The notes beneath the pieces are model-generated. The model saw nothing but the letters and a program-made list of their open reading frames with translations. It did no database searches and had not been told where the DNA came from. A DNA stretch of 10,118 nt, taken from assembly GCA_937927665.1 (NCBI GenBank), contig CALBRY010000169.1, positions 1 through 10,118 of the forward strand, given 5' to 3'. Made by a program: the position numbers and the translations under genes. This document shows, one piece after another, positions 6,360-10,118 of this stretch; the first letter of the stretch is position 1, and each line of letters opens with the position of its first letter. The DNA comes from an uncultured Chloroflexota bacterium (GTDB taxonomy: Bacteria > Chloroflexota > Anaerolineae > Aggregatilineales > Phototrophicaceae).

Positions 6360-7343
6360 TCACACGCTGTCCAGCAGCAATCCAAGTTTGACCCATTCCC
6401 GTTTCTTGACAAATCCAAGTTCCAAAGCTGCATCCAATAGATGGGGCTGCCACGATTGCACGACAAAACGGATCGGGCGTCCCTTTCCTTTCTCGGTCAT
6501 AATGGCGATCACGGAGCGCGCAAGATGCGCGTGATCTGGATCGAGAGTGATATCAATTTCATTGAATCCGCCGGGACTTGTGCGCGTCGTACAACTCATT
6601 ACTGCGATCACGCTGCCATTTTGCGTGATGGCAAATGCGGTGTAACGCCCGCCCATGATTCGCTGCGCGATAGACATGAGAAGCGAAATAAACACCGGCT
6701 GCCGGAACCGCGCCTTCTCGACCGGCAGATAGGTTTGTATCTCTTTCGGCGTAATTCGTTTTGCCAGCTCAAATGGGGATCGCCAGTCCCATCGCGAACG
6801 ACGGTGTATTTCGCAGCCTTCTGGCAGCGCGGGGATTTCTGGTAATGTAGGCGAATCGTAGAACAGTTGTGCCTGAGTTGTGAACCGTTTGAGGCTGTGC
6901 CGCTTTGCCAGCCATATCGCCGGTTTGTTCTGGATGAGGACATCCGCCACAATGATTCGAGCGCCCCGCTGTTTGACATCGTTAATCCCTGCCTGAACAA
7001 GCTGGGCAGCAATGTCTAGGTGCTGATACGCGGGCAGTACACCAATATTCCAGCACCAGAATGAGCCAAGCGTATCCATGCGGCTGTAATTGATGGAAGC
7101 CACAATCTTTCCGTCTTCTTCGTACACGAAACCGCAGTAGGCATCGCGCACCATGCGCGAAAACAATCCCGCTATCCGAATCAGGGGGACAAGACGGCGT
7201 TCCCCGCTGGTGAAATCTGCCTCGTTATCCAATTCGTCGGGACGGAGATTCCATTCCGGGTGATCCGGGTAGGTATAGAACTGGGGTAAAAGGTCGATCA
7301 CAACCTGATAATCATCGGGGAATTTGTACGGACGCAGTGGCAT
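6360..7343 (-). CDS. GNAT-family N-acetyltransferase, probably two GNAT-like halves
   Basis: A 327-residue soluble protein. The first half looks like a GNAT acyl-CoA-dependent acetyltransferase: strand GFVYEEDGKIVASINYS (71-87), then WNIGVLPAYQHLDIAAQLVQ (98-117), the position of the acetyl-CoA pyrophosphate loop. The usual Gly of Q/RxxGxA is Asp109 here (QHLDIA), so acyl-CoA binding may be weakened. The second half (about 233-323) repeats the layout: FAITQNGSVIAVMS, then EIDITLDPDHAHLARSVIA, then a C-terminal LELGFVKKREWVKLGL, typical of the GNAT end. A tandem fold is therefore likely. The ATG at 7343 has AAGGGA 10 nt upstream; the longer frame from 7427 would begin upstream of the predicted transcription start near 7399. 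The gene is divergent from the MFS gene and 255 nt from the diterpene operon, so a shared role is not established. The substrate is unknown. Confidence 0.78.
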   Translation of the reverse strand: MPLRPYKFPDDYQVVIDLLPQFYTYPDHPEWNLRPDELDNEADFTSGERRLVPLIRIAGLFSRMVRDAYCGFVYEEDGKIVASINYSRMDTLGSFWCWNIGVLPAYQHLDIAAQLVQAGINDVKQRGARIIVADVLIQNKPAIWLAKRHSLKRFTTQAQLFYDSPTLPEIPALPEGCEIHRRSRWDWRSPFELAKRITPKEIQTYLPVEKARFRQPVFISLLMSIAQRIMGGRYTAFAITQNGSVIAVMSCTTRTSPGGFNEIDITLDPDHAHLARSVIAIMTEKGKGRPIRFVVQSWQPHLLDAALELGFVKKREWVKLGLLLDSV

Positions 7344-7404
7344 TGTGTGTTTATCCCTTGTCCCCGCGCATCTTATGACAATGCTAGGGAAGCGGCACTG
7401 AGGA

Positions 7405-7410
7405 TATAAT
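7405..7410 (+). promoter_or_regulatory. Candidate -10 (TATAAT) for the MFS gene
   Basis: A perfect TATAAT at 7405-7410 on the plus strand lies 45 nt before the first MFS ATG. It almost coincides with the minus-strand -10 of GNAT. No good -35 is seen at 16-18 nt spacing (TGCTAG at 17 nt is poor), and ATGACA at 7375 is too far away. If active, it may need an activator. Confidence 0.4.
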
Positions 7411-7434
7411 AGGGAGAGATACTCCATTTATCAA
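7406..7434 (-). promoter_or_regulatory. Sigma70-like promoter for the GNAT gene
   Basis: On the minus strand TTGATA (7434-7429) and TATTAT (7411-7406) are separated by exactly 17 nt, five of six consensus bases in each. Transcription would start near 7399, about 55 nt before the ATG at 7343, giving a short leader with an AAGGGA ribosome site. This also rules against the longer GNAT reading frame starting at 7427. Confidence 0.72.
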
Positions 7435-7454
7435 ACCAAACCGTCTAGCTCTGC

Positions 7455-8795
7455 ATGAAATCGAACAGCGTGAGGCTGATGAACACAACAGACCCCCATC
7501 GCGCGAGTGCCTTAGAAATGCAGAGTCTCAAAGCGACCAATCGCCTACATTGGAGGAACTTTCGTCTATTATGGATAGGCGACGGTATCTCAACACTCGG
7601 TGATCAGTTTGCGCTGATCGCCTTCCCATGGTTAGTGCTTCAACTGACGAATGACGGTTTTGCGCTTGGTCTCATCATAGCCTTGATCAACGCTGCGCGG
7701 GCGTTATTTACGCTGATCGGCGGCGTGCTGGTCGATCGCTTTTCCCCGCGCCCTGTGATGTTCGCTTCAAATATTGTGCGTATGACCGTTTTTGTCTTAC
7801 TGGCGATTTTGGTATTGACGAGTCAGATCCAGCTCTGGATGGTGTTCATTTTAGGACTGATCTTTGGGAGTGCCGATGCTCTTTACTATCCTGCTCAAAC
7901 GGCTATTCTGCCGCAGATTTTGGCACCTGAGCGCCTTGCACTCGGGAACACCCTCGTCCAAGGACTAGCAGAATTCAGCTTGCTTGTTGGACCAGTGCTC
8001 GCGGGTGGTGTAATTGCTCTGGTGGGCGGTGGTACACCGGCACCCGGTGCAGAGGTATCCCCCGGCATGACCGGAATCGGCGTCGCATTTGGCATTGACG
8101 CGCTTTCCTTTTTAGTTCCCTTGGTCACCCTGTGTTTTATTCATACACGCCCCCCAGAAGAATCAGAAACTTCCTCTAGCATGCTTAAGTCGATCAAAAC
8201 GGGTGTCGTGTATATCTGGTCTCAACCAACCACACGCCTATTGTTCATCCTCGCCATGATCGTGAATCTCTTTTTCGCTGGACCATTTTGGATCGGGGTG
8301 CCGATCCTCGCCAATGTAAATTTGGTTGAAAAAGCAGCCGCCTATGGGATTGTCGTTTCGGCTTTTGGCGCAGGCTCGCTTTTGGGTATGGTTTTGGCTG
8401 GGGTGCTTTTTCCGCCGCGACCCGGCTTGTACTGGAGGGTGTTGTTTGGTTTGGTAATCGTATTGGGAATCGGATTAATCCTGATGCCGGCTACCGCCTC
8501 AACGCTCATTGTGAGCCTAGCCGCGGCGCTTATGGGACTGGCTTACGGTTATATGACGATTGCCACAGTGACCCGCCTGCAAAAACAGGTTCCAGAGGAA
8601 TTGCTCGGTCGCGTCATGGGCTTGCTCATGTTTGCGAGCATGATCGGATCGCCGCTTTCCTCGGTGCTTGCCGGTGCACTGGTAGATGTGAGTCTCAGCG
8701 GATTGTTTGTCATTGCGGGTGCGCTCATGATCGGCGCGTCAATAGCGTTGTCTCTTGTGCCGTCCGTCAGACGATTGACACTTTCAAGTATTTAG
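7455..8795 (+). CDS. MFS transporter, probable drug/metabolite exporter (MFS_3-like)
   Basis: A 446-residue protein with about 11-12 hydrophobic helices, normal length for a major facilitator. After the first helix pair it carries the MFS motif A region GGVLVDRFSPRPVM (89-102), and later the SADALYYPAQTAILPQIL stretch typical of the EntS/macrolide-efflux-like exporter branch. The C-terminal half has repeated Gly-rich helices (FGAGSLLGMVLAG) and YGYMTIATVTRLQKQVPEELLGRVMG, again typical of this group. The start is uncertain: the ATG at 7455 has no Shine-Dalgarno; the ATG at 7479 has a GAGG only 3 nt away; the conserved part begins near residue 31 (LHWRNFRLLW). It is divergently transcribed from GNAT and might export a product of this neighbourhood, but nothing in the sequence fixes the substrate. 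Confidence 0.88.
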   Translation: MKSNSVRLMNTTDPHRASALEMQSLKATNRLHWRNFRLLWIGDGISTLGDQFALIAFPWLVLQLTNDGFALGLIIALINAARALFTLIGGVLVDRFSPRPVMFASNIVRMTVFVLLAILVLTSQIQLWMVFILGLIFGSADALYYPAQTAILPQILAPERLALGNTLVQGLAEFSLLVGPVLAGGVIALVGGGTPAPGAEVSPGMTGIGVAFGIDALSFLVPLVTLCFIHTRPPEESETSSSMLKSIKTGVVYIWSQPTTRLLFILAMIVNLFFAGPFWIGVPILANVNLVEKAAAYGIVVSAFGAGSLLGMVLAGVLFPPRPGLYWRVLFGLVIVLGIGLILMPATASTLIVSLAAALMGLAYGYMTIATVTRLQKQVPEELLGRVMGLLMFASMIGSPLSSVLAGALVDVSLSGLFVIAGALMIGASIALSLVPSVRRLTLSSI

Positions 8796-8929
8796 ACGCG
8801 AGGTTCGTGCGGCGCTCGCAGACATCCCCTTCAGTAATTCGGATCAAAAAACAGGGCTGCGCGCATGCGAGGCTGCATTTCACACGGGTGCGGCAAATTC
8901 TACGCTAAACAGCAAGGACAGGCTGTTTT
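8796..8929. other. Intergenic 3' region between convergent genes
   Basis: These 134 nt follow the MFS stop and precede the strong stem at 8930. I see no gene, repeat or promoter worth naming. A plus-strand frame beginning at 8865 mostly runs antisense through the beta-propeller gene and is a shadow. Confidence 0.4.
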
Positions 8930-8968
8930 AAGAAGCTCGGAGAAGACTCCTGCCTCTCCGAGCTTCTT
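8930..8968. terminator. Strong stem-loop between convergent MFS and beta-propeller genes
   Basis: AAGAAGCTCGGAGA (8930-8943) and TCTCCGAGCTTCTT (8955-8968) form a perfect 14-bp stem with an 11-nt loop. The T-rich end of each arm lies inside the stem, with no long T-run beyond it on either strand. Its place, 134 nt after the MFS stop and 10 nt after the beta-propeller stop, fits a bidirectional terminator. Terminator function is inferred from position and stem strength. Confidence 0.65.
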
Positions 8969-8978
8969 GACTGACTCA

Positions 8979-10118
8979 TTACGAAGCGCATCCAAGGATT
9001 GCAGACCAGTGGGTGCGCCCTGCACCATCCTGAGAGTCTTCCGCCGCGCCGGTGATCTGCGCTTGCGGATCAACACTGCCGTCCGGGAGGTCACCGTTGG
9101 GGCTGGCGGACTTGCCATCCGGGAAGCTGATCGGGTAACCATCATCGACTGCTTCGAAAGTCAAGCGTTCCGCATCGGCGGCGACATCAATTGGTGCGCC
9201 GTCCATCGGCTGAACATCCACCGCGTAAATATCAGCATTCCCGCCCACCTCAGATGTAAATAAGAGGCGATCATCGATGCAAGACCAAGCAGGCGCATAA
9301 TCGCGCGCGTCGCTGTCCGTGATCTGGCGCGTCATTCCCGACGCAGGCTCATACACGTAGATATCGAGTCTTCCGTTTCTCACCGCCTGATACGCCAGGT
9401 ATTGTCCACCCGGCGACCACACAGCATTCGTCGCATCCATGTCCGCACTGGTGATCGCTTGGCGATTTCCGCCGTTCGCATCCATGAAATTGAGCGTGCT
9501 GCTGCCGCCTTCTGAGGTATAGCTCTGGAAGACAACAAGGCTCCCATCACTCGAATAGTGCGGATTCACATCGATGCTGGTGCCGTCGCTCAACTGTCGA
9601 ATGCTCATCGTGCTCATGTCGAGTTCGTAGATCTGCCATTTACGGGCACCGTTTTCATCCGGGCGATCACTTTGGAAAAGCAGGCGCATTCCGTCCGGTG
9701 ACCAAGCGGGATGCACATCGTTACCGTCAGGCGAATCGACCAGCGGGAAAACCACCCCATTTGCCATATCCGCCCCGTAAATGTCCCAGTTGCCGTTACG
9801 AGTCGTCTCGAAAGCGACGATATTGTTGATCCCCCATGTCGGGTTGGTATCCACCGCGCTTGTGTTGATCGTCAACCGCTGCACGCTGGAGGCGTCCCCA
9901 TGAGCGGACGCGACATAAATCTCCCAATTGCCATCACGATTGCTGGCAAACGCGAACCATTGGCTGTCAGGCGACAAAGTCGGCGCAAGACTGCTGGACT
10001 GATCATCGCCCACACTTACGACTTGGCGCGCGGTTCCCTGTACGGCATCTTCAGCGAGACGGAAAATCTGCCAGTGACCATCGTCTTCACCCAGATACAA
10101 GGTGAATCCGGGGCAGTG
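8979..10118 (-). CDS. PD40/TolB-like beta-propeller protein, N-terminus cut by window edge
   Basis: The frame is open to the right edge, so the start lies outside; 379 residues are visible. At least six repeats of the PD40 (WD40-like) type are seen, each with a SPDG-type turn, a hydrophobic strand and a closing D/E-IY: SPDSQWFAFASNRDGNWEIY, TTRNGNWDIYGAD, SPDGMRLLFQSDR then WQIYELD, SSDGSLVVFQSY, SPGGQYLAYQAVRNGRLDIY, and DDRLLFTSEVGGNADIYAVD. This is the propeller found in TolB and many secreted or cell-surface proteins, where it binds proteins or carbohydrates. The repeats are followed by a polar, Gly/Asp-rich C-terminal tail with no membrane anchor. There is no sign of the Pal/TolA gene context, so this is not TolB itself. 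A signal peptide or other N-terminal domain (for example a kinase or transcription-factor domain) could lie beyond the edge. No enzymatic role can be assigned. Confidence 0.82.
   Translation of the reverse strand, partial: HCPGFTLYLGEDDGHWQIFRLAEDAVQGTARQVVSVGDDQSSSLAPTLSPDSQWFAFASNRDGNWEIYVASAHGDASSVQRLTINTSAVDTNPTWGINNIVAFETTRNGNWDIYGADMANGVVFPLVDSPDGNDVHPAWSPDGMRLLFQSDRPDENGARKWQIYELDMSTMSIRQLSDGTSIDVNPHYSSDGSLVVFQSYTSEGGSSTLNFMDANGGNRQAITSADMDATNAVWSPGGQYLAYQAVRNGRLDIYVYEPASGMTRQITDSDARDYAPAWSCIDDRLLFTSEVGGNADIYAVDVQPMDGAPIDVAADAERLTFEAVDDGYPISFPDGKSASPNGDLPDGSVDPQAQITGAAEDSQDGAGRTHWSAILGCAS

Noticed and set aside
8865..9263. Plus-strand open frame across the stem-loop and beta-propeller 3' end
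   Set aside because: It runs through a 14-bp hairpin and antisense to PD40 repeats, with no ribosome site and no domain.
1..10118. CRISPR array, insertion sequence or tRNA
   Set aside because: I saw no regularly spaced direct repeats, no transposase motifs with terminal inverted repeats, and no cloverleaf-like sequence on either strand.
8979..10118. True TolB of the Tol-Pal system
   Set aside because: The visible part is only a generic PD40 propeller with a polar tail, and no pal, tolA, tolQ or tolR gene is nearby.

Overview
The window looks like chromosomal DNA of a free-living bacterium with roughly balanced base composition. A Chloroflexota (green non-sulfur) relative is my best guess. 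The basis is the pairing of a class II diterpene cyclase with a tuberculosinol-synthase-like protein, which I recall from Mycobacterium tuberculosis (Rv3377c/Rv3378c) and from Herpetosiphon (the kolavelool cluster), plus a GT87 membrane glycosyltransferase and a PD40 beta-propeller protein. No rRNA or tRNA is present, so the taxonomy is inference.

Layout. Positions 1-293 hold no gene. They contain a large inverted repeat (38-80) and a hairpin with a T-rich tail (about 181-215, minus strand) that probably ends the main operon. Positions 294-6104 form one tightly packed minus-strand operon. In order of transcription it encodes a GT87-type polytopic glycosyltransferase (6104-4749), a tuberculosinol/kolavelool-synthase-like second-step diterpene enzyme (4783-3863), a class II diterpene cyclase with SAYDTAW and DGDD motifs (3843-2365), a membrane PAS histidine kinase (2371-668) and a stand-alone receiver protein (671-294). 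Successive genes overlap by 35 nt, are separated by 19 nt, then overlap by 7 and 4 nt. A 255-nt gap with no clear promoter or terminator separates the operon from a double-GNAT acetyltransferase gene (7343-6360, minus). That gene has a good sigma70-like promoter (TTGATA-17-TATTAT) whose -10 overlaps a TATAAT on the opposite strand, facing a divergent MFS exporter gene (7455-8795, plus). A 14-bp perfect stem (8930-8968) lies between the MFS gene and a convergent PD40/TolB-like beta-propeller gene (8979-10118, minus) that runs off the right edge.

How the genes may work together. The cyclase should convert geranylgeranyl diphosphate into a bicyclic diterpenyl diphosphate. The Rv3378c-like enzyme should remove the diphosphate to give a diterpene alcohol or a diterpenyl conjugate. 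The GT87 protein could glycosylate that product or another lipid outside the membrane. The co-encoded kinase/receiver pair suggests that pathway output is tied to a signal or that the product takes part in signalling. The most notable details are the operon link between this rare diterpene pair and a two-component system, and an Asn in place of the catalytic Asp known from Rv3378c.
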